Shown here: positions 22,601 through 32,882 of the stretch, piece after piece
Numbering within the stretch: the stretch's first letter is position 1
How the letters are laid out: the number at the start of each line of letters is the position of its first letter
Assembly (NCBI RefSeq): GCF_947241705.1
Contig: NC_079262.1
Coordinates: forward strand, 248,001 to 312,000
Source of the DNA: Saccharomyces mikatae IFO 1815
Taxonomy: Eukaryota; Ascomycota; Saccharomycetes; Saccharomycetales; Saccharomycetaceae
DNA length: 64,000 bases
Reading direction: 5' to 3'
The notes under the pieces: generated by a model
What the model was told of the DNA's origin: nothing
The model's database searches: none
Seen by the model: the letters and a program-made list of their open reading frames with translations, nothing else
Translations under genes and position numbers: made by a program

Positions 22601-23472
22601 ATAGTAATGGTCGCGTAAACCCACTTATAGAGTTGACCCCAATTCAGAAGAAAATTATGGATGAAACCCCTTCAAGACTGCTGCTATCACCATATCAATG
22701 GTATTGTATCGATAGTTTAGAAAATGTGACGAGAATAATGGACTGGTTAGATAACTGGGGCCGCAAAGAGCACGATCTCTTGAGACAAATTAGACCTATA
22801 GTAGAACGAATCAAGACTTCCCTTTGCTTGCGCGATCATGCATTATCACTGTCAGAATTCACTAAGGGTGAAGAAAAACTGCTCAAGGAGTTGGATAATA
22901 ACGAGTTCACCGAAAACGAACTGAATATTGATAATATGGACATTAATAATGATGGAACTAATAATAAAAATAGAGGTGCTAAGAGTGAATCTGATGTACT
23001 AGCTGATGCAGAAGAAGAAAAGGAGGCAGAAATAGAAGAAAAGCTAGAGGCGATTGCGGACGAACTTATGAAGCTAGATGATAGCTCGAAGACGCGGAAG
23101 GTTCTTATTAAAATCCAGGAATTAGAAGATCAGAGGGACGAACTTTTGGAGCAGAAAAGATCAATAATTAATTCTCAAAGGCCAGGTGCAAGGATTCTAG
23201 CTCGCTCAGAAAGGAAAAGAACCAAAATCTCCCGTAGTAATAAGGTGAACAAACAGGTTGAAATATTAACTGACATGATTAACTATAAACATTTTAAAGC
23301 TATGGAAGATGTAATAGGTTGGAAAAATACCCTGGCTAATTCAATATGGGGTTCTTCGCTTCGCAAAAATGCATCTGGCAATAAAAGAAATGGCACCATT
23401 GAAACAGTTGATGATAAACTAAAAGATATAGTTGGTCAAACCTCAAGAACTGTCACGCCAGCTCCAAATTGA
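19678..23472 (+). CDS. ITC1: Itc1, accessory subunit of the Isw2 chromatin remodeler
   Basis: The ACF1-like partner of Isw2 in a nuclear complex that slides nucleosomes over intergenic DNA and represses early meiotic and a-specific genes. The protein is 1264 residues, as in S. cerevisiae. The N-terminal WAC region is clear (MVLYKRKPILLPDP, WFPSYEEFLERFDFYTRHHFTCEITG). A Lys-rich, nuclear-localisation-type stretch lies around residues 310-360 (KKEPKKKRKQ). The DDT domain follows near 420-470 (FGKLLQAYQFLNTFGSR). Later come WHIM motifs with DRYGNRYFWLDHNG and long charged coiled coils (EEEKEAEIEEKLEAIADEL). Two short low-complexity EKEKEKE-type tracts are present. Confidence 0.95.
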   Translation: MVLYKRKPILLPDPKPLPLDLNVQVWHIEETGEWFPSYEEFLERFDFYTRHHFTCEITGTSCLTFFQALDSEETQFKYVEDRFPLKLREPVARFLHFNGIRRLDALVEKVYARFKNDFFPGEVVYLRKQKDASTTSSNSQQGTPQPDDMAEKNSISNPAAPQYQYQKRYIIKEKVQFNATINPETKEIVMPAHTKYMLIEEAASSNKSFIVDQGQIYRDRSTFTKHLIKCFFKITLQRASSKMGAPWCVKPEYLAMYGLTMDWPKDMLKYKEDEPVATKCTNSANVSSPENEKNKRQSKSSGKNNSSSDICSKKEPKKKRKQTETTTIDNNFSEEDKKKNNNMSADNNNRKRRKEADEESKEENLETAPIQTNPETPTITITSIMDDLALPYQHPPNIFPNLTYYNEKLECVSLGFSDNSRPFNFFGKLLQAYQFLNTFGSRIYLSHFSLDQFITSLKCTDPYELKGEVVFVNIRTQTSEGRNDKDESIPLKMEKEDIINGNTKNSSNWQRNSHIRDLIMKRNSSKVEYKIVNDDPATDDVLDNINHNGSALLIEVFTALLRLFIDEYGDWNCIVVEDWIIDNRGILTEKEKEKEGQIVQQQNSDGYSVQDTEKCGNQKNTLKGDTTENERMYNVNAEIKSEHESDAGSDSDSEVINPQLEKCLNYRNVSWTERLTKRQFNNSYWLIILLGVLQDSRHLPMYTRFIDSFIEKILPEDISATQLPKQLWRNFCRKLSFNDKINALWVLIDLVSHFSPDIKAAVDDSMELCGQIRSERFKVARELKTEAVVLSNLQSDLQTIQEELTKTVKNISSTDESSKRYESIDTSVLEKKQKLIEEQDKKVQALQSDKNFLDNCLFENDLQRLKPLGLDRYGNRYFWLDHNGVPCHQGSADIGEALKGNNGLSYQSGRLFIQGPRASSAKFFLNVTDEQLGDWQKIRNCKGTSEATKEIFGIFKTKSGSYNYVENGIETELLDSNGRVNPLIELTPIQKKIMDETPSRLLLSPYQWYCIDSLENVTRIMDWLDNWGRKEHDLLRQIRPIVERIKTSLCLRDHALSLSEFTKGEEKLLKELDNNEFTENELNIDNMDINNDGTNNKNRGAKSESDVLADAEEEKEAEIEEKLEAIADELMKLDDSSKTRKVLIKIQELEDQRDELLEQKRSIINSQRPGARILARSERKRTKISRSNKVNKQVEILTDMINYKHFKAMEDVIGWKNTLANSIWGSSLRKNASGNKRNGTIETVDDKLKDIVGQTSRTVTPAPN

Positions 23473-23619
23473 TATATAACTTTCTTCTTTGTACCAAGGA
23501 CAAACTGTAGTAATAAATAGAACAAGGTCGTTTATCAAAAGTTTGCTGTAAGAGTAATACAAAAAGTCATGCAAAACTGAGCTGCCTTCTTCATCATATT
23601 TGGCACTAGATAAGGTAAC

Positions 23620-26600
23620 TCACTGGCTTGGTCGATGCGCTTTTTTTTCATCAACATTAGTTTCTGAAATATTAATATTAAACATAGCCGGTTTGATTCC
23701 TTCCATCAATCTTTGGGCACATTTGGTTGGTATACCCTTACTGTTAGCAGCTTTAGGATTCGCACCATCAGAATCCGATTCTTGAACGTCCGATCTTAAG
23801 TTACAAGAATGGCAAATGTTACCTTCGTACCAATATAAACTTCTATTTGTATGACAGTATGAACAAATCCTTTCGATAGGGAGTATGTGAACCTTGGGAT
23901 CAGTGACAGGTTCGTGTAAACCCTTCTCATTACTTAATGTTCTGAGCTGTTCGAAATATCTCAACTCAACTAGGCTACGGCCAGTTTCGCATTTATAATA
24001 TCTACAGTATTGTTCCATATAAGATAGGGTATGTTGAGGTTTGTACGATAATTGAAAATACATGCTTTCTTTGGAGTTAACGTCATGTCTGTTACATATC
24101 AATACAGGTCTTAACGTATAGGTTTCATTAAGATCGGCATCTCTTATACATGACAGTGAAGTATTTGTGGAAATGATTCTCTTTTCAAACATCAGTTTGA
24201 AATGAGAGCTGTTCTGTGCACATGTGATATGAAACCTGTACAAGCATTTCTCACACTTGACTAACCCACCGCCATGTGTTTTGCATATACCACATGTAAA
24301 TCGGTTGTTTTTGATAAGTATGGTAGTGATATTAAGAGTTGGCTGCATTGCCTGTCCATTACCATATTTGACATCCTCATTAAAAAGGGAGCACATAGAA
24401 TGGACCCATGTACCTAAACTCGTGCTTTTTAATGCGTCTGGGCATCTTTTAACTGATTGGCCCTTGCGTCTATCATAATCGCACTCTCTGCTTGGGCACA
24501 GACTACATTGGTAGGTTGTTGAAAGTATAGAGTTGAGATCATTTGAACAAGGGTCACATAGCCATTTATATTTTTTTAGGTCAGTTTTTTCCTGCACATT
24601 CTTCAATAATTTTACACCATAACAAAAATAGTGGACAGTTAGCCCGCAATTGCCACATATTACCTCATAGTTATCATCGTAATTAAATTTTTCTTTGCAG
24701 GCACAGCAATAATCTCTTGTAGTATTATTTTCTTGTGGGGAATTAGGACATTTAATTTTGTTCTTCGTATAATTCAAAATCATGTTTTCTTCTGATACTT
24801 TTCCTGGTAGGTTACAATCATGATATTTTTCAAGAACGATAGAAGTTTCTTTAGAATGTAAAATAACTGGATAATTGTTTGTAATCTCATTCGCGCAGTT
24901 CAGCGAACTATTTAGCTCAATGTCATCCACCTTTTTTATTCTTTTCATTGAAGGTTCCATATTCTTTGGCATCTCATTATTCACTGATTTTAGGCTATTT
25001 CGTAATCGTTGATATATTTTACTATCAAATTTGACGAATTCAAAATTTTCATCCACGGAAACTGAACCCAAAGAGCCATTATCTGTTTTAATTGGTATTT
25101 TTATCCGACCATACGGGAGATCTGTGGTATTCGAAATATTGCTCTTCTTAGCACTTTTGATATAAACATCATGGCACCTGAGATTCTGGATAGTGTCAGC
25201 ATTTTTAATAGCGCCTGGCGATTGCGCAACTATGTTCACAGGAGTTTCGTCCTTGTTGTTCCTCTTTTTTCCTAGATTTTCTTCTTTGAGAGGTTTTCCT
25301 ACCTCTTTCTTCTTGTCTACCAGAAACAATTCAAGATCTTTTTGCATCCTTTCCGGGTTAAATTCATTTTTGCGATAAGATCTCAAAGCCATTCTATGAA
25401 GTTGTGCATGAAATGTCATAGAATAACGCTTCATTTTTATGAATGAATTTGGGTTTTCATAGACTTTCATTCTTTGTCTAATTATCAGCTCCGAATCCTG
25501 AACAAGTTCCCACTCTAATAGTTTACTATGAGCTTGAAATGGAGATAGTGTAAATTTATTGATATTACTTTCCTCGATAATCCTTTGTATCGCTAAATAG
25601 AAACTATTTTGACTTGTTCCTGTTACTTTCCTTAGGATTTCGAGCGGAGATACCCATCTAATTGCGTATCTTCGCCATATACGAGCACAACGAATACAAA
25701 GAGCACCAAGTTTCTCATTTCTTTGACTATGGGCAGGCGGTTTCTCTGAAATTTCTGTTTTTTCGTTAACGCCTGTTTGCATTCTTACCTTTATGTTTTC
25801 TTCATCTGAACCGCCAGTAACTTTATACCACATCGGAGAGTAGTCTATTTTGCAAAACATACATTGAAAGGAGGATTCTTTTAGAGACAATTTTTCGGTA
25901 TCAAAGGAAGAGTCATCTATATACTTTGTCTCCAGATCACTTTCGTTATCAGTCGTGTCTTTCTTTCTCTTTTGTATTGACATCTTACTCAGTTTTCCCC
26001 TTACTTCAAAGCCTCTTTCAGTCTTCTTCCAATTGTAATAAAATCTAACAATCATTGACATAGGTTGACTACTCACATGCTTACATACAGGACGTAGTTC
26101 ACTTCCAAATTTCTTTACAGCTTCTTCAAACTTTTGGATTTCCTCAGCGGTGAATGTTGGTTCATTCAAAGATTCTCTGGTTAGTTCCCTTTTTGATTTT
26201 TCAAATGCCTCTACTGTATCGTAATTTGTGAAAAGTAAATTCTTGAGAACTACATCAATAAAGTTACAGATCTCCCCTCTTACTTTTAGAACAGGGCACA
26301 ATTCCCTTTTGCATCGTTCGACATAATCATTCAATTTTTGTGTAGTAACCCTTGATGAATCAAATACCCATGCTAATTCGGAAGTTTTTATTGAGCCTCG
26401 CTCCTCTTCTGTATCCATATTCGAATACGGATTTGGTGTCCAGGACAAATTATCAATACAACCGTCCCATTGGTATTTCGCACCTATTCTAGAAGGTTTG
26501 AAAGGGTATGGAAAAAAGGCGGATTCGTTCAATATATCATCAATGTGAGAAATGGAATACATTCCTAAATATTGGAACCAGTAGTTTTCAGTATTATAAT

Positions 26601-27825
26601 CAATGTTTTCTTTAATTGCTCTGTTAGAAGCCTCTTCGATTTTTTGTCTTACGGAACGAATGAAACCTAGTTCTGCTGTTTGTTCTTTCTGAAACCTGAT
26701 ATTCGAGTCTTCAGTACCTTCTTGTTTTTGTAGGCAACGAAAGCAGGTCCAAACAACATCTTTGTTTGGCTTTCTATCGAGTGGTGGATCCATACAGTAC
26801 AGGTGTGCACAAACACCACACTCGTCGCACAAGAGGCTTTCCTTTTGTATGCACCATTCTTTACAAAATTGGCACCTTTTATCCCACTCGTAGTCTGTAG
26901 GAATTATTGCATCTACATCTACTTCTTGGAAAACATACTTCTTCAAAACTTTTTCTAATGGATATTTGGGTTCTGCATAGATATAACGAAACTTTTTATT
27001 TAAAACATAAAGATATGGAGACTTGCTGTTCCACTTGTTTAGTATTTTATCCGTGCTGTAAACTTTGTAATACTTCAAGGTGTATCTGTCAAAAAGTTCA
27101 TCGAAATAGAATATATTTGGCCGCGTGATGATCTCCTTTTCATTGGGAAGAACATCCAAAACTTCGTCCCTATGAAATATATTACATTTACCTCTATAAG
27201 ATGAAATTGGGCATATGTCCTGATGTAATGATGCGTACACTAATCTTGGGTTGAAAGTACTTACATGTTCTTGAATATCCCTAGGACGGTAGAACCAATT
27301 CATTCTAACCTGAAAAAATTTAGCAGGGAATACAGATGTCGTTTTTATAGCTTCATGAATGGCGTTGGAAAATTCAGGCTTACTGACAAAATTCACAACT
27401 CTGCCAATATAGTACGGCTCGCCTGCAGGCTCTGATATCATATAGATAGTGTCGTTCGCAGATAGAAGTACAGATTCTTTATTGAAAAGGGACATTTTCT
27501 TCAAATCTATCATGGAATCTTCTAAATCTAGCACATTAGAAAACCTGCTATTCTTCCTGAACGAAGGAGGTAATGTAGGAATAAAGTTCCAGCAGGTATT
27601 CTTATCATGAAGAAATTTTTGATACTGAAACTTTTCGTTTCTATTAATTGAGTTACTTCTAGTATTTTTGAGAGTTTGGCTATTATTACCGATGTTCTTA
27701 TTACTGTTCTTTTCCAACATTTGTATTCTCTTAGCTAATTCAGCGTCTGCTTCCTTTTCATTATAATTGACATTTCTAGCGGCTTCTCTTCTTTTTGGTA
27801 ATTCGAAACCCTCTTCATTAGGCAT
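23620..27825 (-). CDS. SNT2: Snt2, multi-PHD chromatin regulator
   Basis: Component of the Snt2C complex (with Ecm5 and Rpd3), which binds promoters and controls stress and amino-acid gene expression; Snt2 has also been linked to histone turnover by ubiquitination. The protein is 1401 residues from the ATG at 27825 (MPNEEGFELPKRR). Order: a BAH domain (about residues 110-260, with YYIGRVVNFVS), a first PHD finger (CQFCKEWCIQKESLLCDECGVCAHLYC), a SANT/Myb-type region (FTAEEIQKFEEAVKKFGSEL), a GATA-like Cys pair region (CMFCKIDYSPMWYK), then two more PHD/extended-PHD fingers (CCACKEKFNYDD and CGICKTHGGGLVKC). A last Cys-rich motif (CSYCHTNRSLYWYEG) is close to the C-terminus. It is divergent from CEG1. 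Confidence 0.95.
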   Translation of the reverse strand: MPNEEGFELPKRREAARNVNYNEKEADAELAKRIQMLEKNSNKNIGNNSQTLKNTRSNSINRNEKFQYQKFLHDKNTCWNFIPTLPPSFRKNSRFSNVLDLEDSMIDLKKMSLFNKESVLLSANDTIYMISEPAGEPYYIGRVVNFVSKPEFSNAIHEAIKTTSVFPAKFFQVRMNWFYRPRDIQEHVSTFNPRLVYASLHQDICPISSYRGKCNIFHRDEVLDVLPNEKEIITRPNIFYFDELFDRYTLKYYKVYSTDKILNKWNSKSPYLYVLNKKFRYIYAEPKYPLEKVLKKYVFQEVDVDAIIPTDYEWDKRCQFCKEWCIQKESLLCDECGVCAHLYCMDPPLDRKPNKDVVWTCFRCLQKQEGTEDSNIRFQKEQTAELGFIRSVRQKIEEASNRAIKENIDYNTENYWFQYLGMYSISHIDDILNESAFFPYPFKPSRIGAKYQWDGCIDNLSWTPNPYSNMDTEEERGSIKTSELAWVFDSSRVTTQKLNDYVERCKRELCPVLKVRGEICNFIDVVLKNLLFTNYDTVEAFEKSKRELTRESLNEPTFTAEEIQKFEEAVKKFGSELRPVCKHVSSQPMSMIVRFYYNWKKTERGFEVRGKLSKMSIQKRKKDTTDNESDLETKYIDDSSFDTEKLSLKESSFQCMFCKIDYSPMWYKVTGGSDEENIKVRMQTGVNEKTEISEKPPAHSQRNEKLGALCIRCARIWRRYAIRWVSPLEILRKVTGTSQNSFYLAIQRIIEESNINKFTLSPFQAHSKLLEWELVQDSELIIRQRMKVYENPNSFIKMKRYSMTFHAQLHRMALRSYRKNEFNPERMQKDLELFLVDKKKEVGKPLKEENLGKKRNNKDETPVNIVAQSPGAIKNADTIQNLRCHDVYIKSAKKSNISNTTDLPYGRIKIPIKTDNGSLGSVSVDENFEFVKFDSKIYQRLRNSLKSVNNEMPKNMEPSMKRIKKVDDIELNSSLNCANEITNNYPVILHSKETSIVLEKYHDCNLPGKVSEENMILNYTKNKIKCPNSPQENNTTRDYCCACKEKFNYDDNYEVICGNCGLTVHYFCYGVKLLKNVQEKTDLKKYKWLCDPCSNDLNSILSTTYQCSLCPSRECDYDRRKGQSVKRCPDALKSTSLGTWVHSMCSLFNEDVKYGNGQAMQPTLNITTILIKNNRFTCGICKTHGGGLVKCEKCLYRFHITCAQNSSHFKLMFEKRIISTNTSLSCIRDADLNETYTLRPVLICNRHDVNSKESMYFQLSYKPQHTLSYMEQYCRYYKCETGRSLVELRYFEQLRTLSNEKGLHEPVTDPKVHILPIERICSYCHTNRSLYWYEGNICHSCNLRSDVQESDSDGANPKAANSKGIPTKCAQRLMEGIKPAMFNINISETNVDEKKAHRPSQ

Positions 27826-28107
27826 GATATCACCAGTTAAATGGTGGAAGGCTCCAACGCGTTGGAATAAGTTAATTTTAATGCTAGATTCTTCTATGCC
27901 ATTTTGCTTTCGAATGCTGGAAAATGAGGATCATAAAATGCAGGATCCTCTATGACGCTCGGGCCAGTCTCCGAAACGTGTTTCAATATGATGAGTTTAA
28001 TACAGAAAATAGCCAAACAAATAGTAAAGAATAATGGCTTGGCACTTTCAAAGCGAAATTAACTAAGAGGAAAGAGACCGAATACTAACGAACACTATTT
28101 TTCAAAG
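27826..28107. promoter_or_regulatory. Divergent promoter SNT2 / CEG1 with an MCB-like hexamer
   Basis: This 282-bp spacer drives both genes. ACGCGT, the MluI cell-cycle box core bound by MBF, is at 27857-27862, only about 32 bp before the SNT2 ATG and inside the likely transcribed leader. A single hexamer is weak evidence for regulation. Confidence 0.3.
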
Positions 28108-29487
28108 ATGGTTTTAGCAATGGAGGGTAGATTGGCACCAGAAATTCCTGGGCTCATTCAACCTGGGAATGTCACACAAGATCTGAAGATGATGGTCTGT
28201 AAACTACTAAATTCTCCAAAACCTACAAAAACATTTCCTGGTTCTCAACCAGTGTCATTTCAACATTCAGATGTAGAAGAGAAGCTGCTTGCGCAAGATT
28301 ATTACGTTTGTGAGAAAACAGATGGTCTACGTGTATTGATGTTTATAGTGATAAATCCAGTGACAGGAGAACAGGGATGCTTCATGATAGATAGAGAAAA
28401 TAACTATTATTTGGTTAACGGATTTAGGTTTCCCAAGTTACCACAAAAAAAGAAAGAAGAGCTGTTGGAGACTTTACAAGATGGCACTCTATTAGATGGT
28501 GAACTGGTTATACAAACTAATCCCATGACAAAACTACAAGAGTTACGTTATTTAATGTTCGATTGTCTTGCTATTAATGGTAGATGTCTCACACAATCGC
28601 CCACAAGTTCGAGGTTAGCACATTTAGGAAAGGAATTTTTTAAACCATATTTCGATTTGAGAGCAGCATTCCCTAATCGCTGTACCACCTTTCCGTTCAA
28701 GATTTCAATGAAACATATGGATTTTAGTTACCAGCTGGTGAAAGTTGCTAAAAGCTTAGACAAATTGCCACATCTTTCTGATGGTCTTATATTTACTCCT
28801 GTGAAAGCACCTTACACAGCTGGCGGGAAAGATTCGTTGTTGCTGAAGTGGAAGCCAGAACAAGAAAACACTGTAGATTTCAAATTGATTTTGGATATTC
28901 CAATGGTGGAAGACCCTTCTTTACCCAAAGATGATCGCAACAGGTGGTATTACAATTATGATGTTAAACCAGTCTTTAGTTTATATGTTTGGCAGGGTGG
29001 AGCAGATGTCAATTCACGTTTAAAGCATTTTGACCAGCCTTTCGACAGGAAAGAATTTGAAATACTAGAACGAACATATAGAAAATTTGCAGAACTAAGT
29101 GTTTCCGATGAAGAATGGCAAGACTTGAAAAATTTAGAACAGCCACTGAATGGTAGGATAGTCGAGTGCGCTAAAAATCAAGAGACAGGGGCGTGGGTGA
29201 TGTTAAGATTCAGAGATGATAAATTGAATGGTAATCATACATCGGTGGTTCAGAAAGTCTTGGAAAGTATTAACGATTCTGTTTCATTAGAGGACCTCGA
29301 AGAGATTGTCAGTGATATTAAGGGGCGCTGGGACGAGAGAAGGGCCAATATGGCAGGCAGCAGTGGAAGGTCCATAATGCATCAAAGTCAAAATACCACG
29401 TTGCCTTCCTCCCAGCCAGTTCATACACATGTTCCAACGAGCAATAACGCACCAAAATATGTAGATGAAGATGATTGGTCGGATTAA
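28108..29487 (+). CDS. CEG1: Ceg1, mRNA capping guanylyltransferase
   Basis: Nuclear enzyme that transfers GMP from GTP to the diphosphate end of nascent RNA polymerase II transcripts, working with the triphosphatase Cet1 on the phosphorylated polymerase tail. The protein is 459 residues, the usual length. The covalent nucleotidyl-transfer motif KTDG is present with the acceptor lysine at residue 70. Further motifs follow in order: DRENNYYLV, LLDGELVI, SDGLIFTPVKAPY, and LLLKWKPEQENTVDFKL, then an OB-fold with DGRxVE-like GRIVECAKNQ. The C-terminal tail (after MAGSSGRS) is low-complexity and differs from S. cerevisiae as I remember it. Confidence 0.96.
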   Translation: MVLAMEGRLAPEIPGLIQPGNVTQDLKMMVCKLLNSPKPTKTFPGSQPVSFQHSDVEEKLLAQDYYVCEKTDGLRVLMFIVINPVTGEQGCFMIDRENNYYLVNGFRFPKLPQKKKEELLETLQDGTLLDGELVIQTNPMTKLQELRYLMFDCLAINGRCLTQSPTSSRLAHLGKEFFKPYFDLRAAFPNRCTTFPFKISMKHMDFSYQLVKVAKSLDKLPHLSDGLIFTPVKAPYTAGGKDSLLLKWKPEQENTVDFKLILDIPMVEDPSLPKDDRNRWYYNYDVKPVFSLYVWQGGADVNSRLKHFDQPFDRKEFEILERTYRKFAELSVSDEEWQDLKNLEQPLNGRIVECAKNQETGAWVMLRFRDDKLNGNHTSVVQKVLESINDSVSLEDLEEIVSDIKGRWDERRANMAGSSGRSIMHQSQNTTLPSSQPVHTHVPTSNNAPKYVDEDDWSD

Positions 29488-29670
29488 GTTGAGACATATG
29501 TATGTATATATGGTTGTGATTTTGTATTTGACTATTATAAAGTATTGAAAAGTTACTGCTTTTGCCGTGTTGATTCGGTAAGTTACCTATTTATATGTAC
29601 ATGAAAATGAGAGAACTCCAATTGTTTATATACACACAAAACATATATATATATTATATGTGCAAGCTCA

Positions 29671-31047
<1,377 letters not shown>

Positions 31048-31226
31048 CTAGTTCTTGTTCTTCCGTTGGCGTTTCCCATTGAAATATAGAAAGTAGTATA
31101 CATCTATGTATGTAATTAATCTCTCCAGCGGTTTTCTCTTCTTTTTCATCCGTAAGCAAAGGCTCGGAAAATAGAGTGTTCCATAGGTTGGTGAGATGAA
31201 AAAGAAAAACACAGTAAATGTGCAGG

Positions 31227-32078
31227 CTAGTCGAGCAAAATGGGTTCATTAGAGACTAGTTTTGTAATATCATCGTTCAGTTCTGTTTCCAAGTTAAAAT
31301 CCGAGTAGTAATGTAGCGGAATCAACGGCGAAATATCATGGACCGTGGGAATGACGTTCCCACTTGACCAGCTTCTATATACATGTTGCGCCGTGATGGG
31401 GGTATTAAATACAGTGTATATTATTATGGAAGCGTCCTTGGAGTAGTCGTTTCTTTCCGAGAAGTAGATGTCGTAGATTTCTTTGGCGCTGAGCATGATA
31501 AAAACACGTTTCTCTAAATGAGCCAGGCAGCCTAGTTTAGTATTTGATTGCGGGAAGTTGTCAAGGACTATTCTCAAAGTAGAGCAATCGTAGTAGGGAT
31601 GGTGCGAAACATTTTCTTGAACTTGTTTGTCCAGATGTTTCCAGTCACCGTAAGACATGTTGAAATACTTTAGTTTTCTGAGCAGTTCGCCATGGCGTTG
31701 AATTTGCGATATATCGACATGTGGTGAGGTGGTAGTTGCCGTACCAGACTCAGATTGTTCCAGCTTTTGTATGAGTTTGTTTCTTTCCTCATCAGTTGTC
31801 TTACGTAGGAAGTCAATTAGCCAGCGGTCATAATGAGGCCTCACGTCTGTATTCGTGAGAATATTGGTTGCCGTCGATAGCAAATGGAACTTGTGTATAA
31901 TCGATGGGTCGTTGGGGTGCTTGTCTGGATGGTACTTCAAGGCGAGAGACCTGTACTTGCGTTTGATCTGGGGCAAATCATCATGGATGGTATCAGCTTC
32001 CAGGGGGGTGGGCAATTCTAGTATGTCGTAAAGATTCAAACGTTGGTTTATAACTTCTTGCAGCTCGTGTCCTGGCAT
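31227..32078 (-). CDS. CWC23: Cwc23, spliceosome-associated J-domain protein
   Basis: Essential J-protein that works with Ntr1 and Prp43 in disassembly of the spliceosome. The protein is 283 residues, as in S. cerevisiae. The J domain occupies residues about 15-90, with the Hsp70-activating HPD at 50-52 (LKYHPDKHPNDPS). The C-terminal part (TLRIVLDNFPQSNTKLG) is the region that binds Ntr1 in the known protein. PRP43, its functional partner in disassembly, lies in the same window but 12 kb away; this is probably coincidence. Confidence 0.94.
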   Translation of the reverse strand: MPGHELQEVINQRLNLYDILELPTPLEADTIHDDLPQIKRKYRSLALKYHPDKHPNDPSIIHKFHLLSTATNILTNTDVRPHYDRWLIDFLRKTTDEERNKLIQKLEQSESGTATTTSPHVDISQIQRHGELLRKLKYFNMSYGDWKHLDKQVQENVSHHPYYDCSTLRIVLDNFPQSNTKLGCLAHLEKRVFIMLSAKEIYDIYFSERNDYSKDASIIIYTVFNTPITAQHVYRSWSSGNVIPTVHDISPLIPLHYYSDFNLETELNDDITKLVSNEPILLD

Positions 32079-32212
32079 ACTCGCGACGAAGCTTATAAAA
32101 CGTTGACGGCCTCTGCTTTCTAGTATTCTAGTACCTTCGTATATATGTAGGACAGAAATTAGGAAAGCCCAGGAAAAAAAGGAAAGAAGACGTTATGCGG
32201 CTTTTATAGATG

Positions 32213-32241
32213 TAAATATATATAAATATATATAAATATAT
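32213..32241. repeat. Short tandem repeat of TAAATATATA
   Basis: Three near-identical 10-bp units lie in the spacer between the SOH1 stop and the CWC23 start, upstream of CWC23. It is AT-rich and could serve as the SOH1 3' end or the CWC23 TATA region. Confidence 0.7.
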
Positions 32242-32275
32242 GAATGTATGCAAATGTAGCCCTGTGTGGATGTAC

Positions 32276-32659
32276 TTAGTTCGCCCATCTCTCTACCATT
32301 TCATTCATCCATTGCGGGCCCTGTAACTGAATGATCTTCGGTAGCTCGTCTAGCCCTTCCAGCAGGCCGTCCTCGTTAACAATGGCGGATTCCATGAACC
32401 CGTTCAGCAGCTTCAGGATGAAGAGGCAATTTGGGTACACGATGCATTGCGAATATGGCGGGTTGCACCAGTACTCCAGGTATTTTAAGTAGTTTTTGAA
32501 GTTCGGAGACTTCCATATCTGCTGTTGAGTGAGCAAGTAGGTTAGGTATTGGATGTTTGCCAGAGACTGAACAAATTCGAGCTCCACTTCGAACCTCGTA
32601 GGAAGAGGATTTTGATCCGAGGGTGATGTCGTTGCTGCGTTGCCATCAGTGTCTGTCAT
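32276..32659 (-). CDS. SOH1: Med31/Soh1, Mediator middle-module subunit
   Basis: Small conserved Mediator subunit that binds Med7 and helps RNA polymerase II initiation; also tied to suppression of hpr1 hyper-recombination. The protein is 127 residues. The invariant Med31 core is intact ([42 protein letters not shown]). Only the first 20 residues ([16 protein letters not shown]) vary from the S. cerevisiae protein as I remember it. It is divergent from SCS3 across 223 bp. Confidence 0.96.
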   Translation of the reverse strand: MTDTDGNAATTSPSDQNPLPTRFEVELEFVQSLANIQYLTYLLTQQQIWKSPNFKNYLKYLEYWCNPPYSQCIVYPNCLFILKLLNGFMESAIVNEDGLLEGLDELPKIIQLQGPQWMNEMVERWAN

Positions 32660-32882
32660 ACCTGGGGGTTCTTGGGAGGAGTTTACCGTCTTTTGAGAGC
32701 TACCAGTTTTAGGCTTACTTTTCCCATTTTTCTCCCTCTTTTTCTTTTTCTTTTTCCATTCTTTAAGAACACGTTAGCGGGAAACCGTGCAATAAATACA
32801 AGAGGCCCATTCCAAAAAGCCGAAAGGTATCGCCATATTCACTCAAACCAGCTAAAAGGGTCGGGCAGAACATATGACGAAA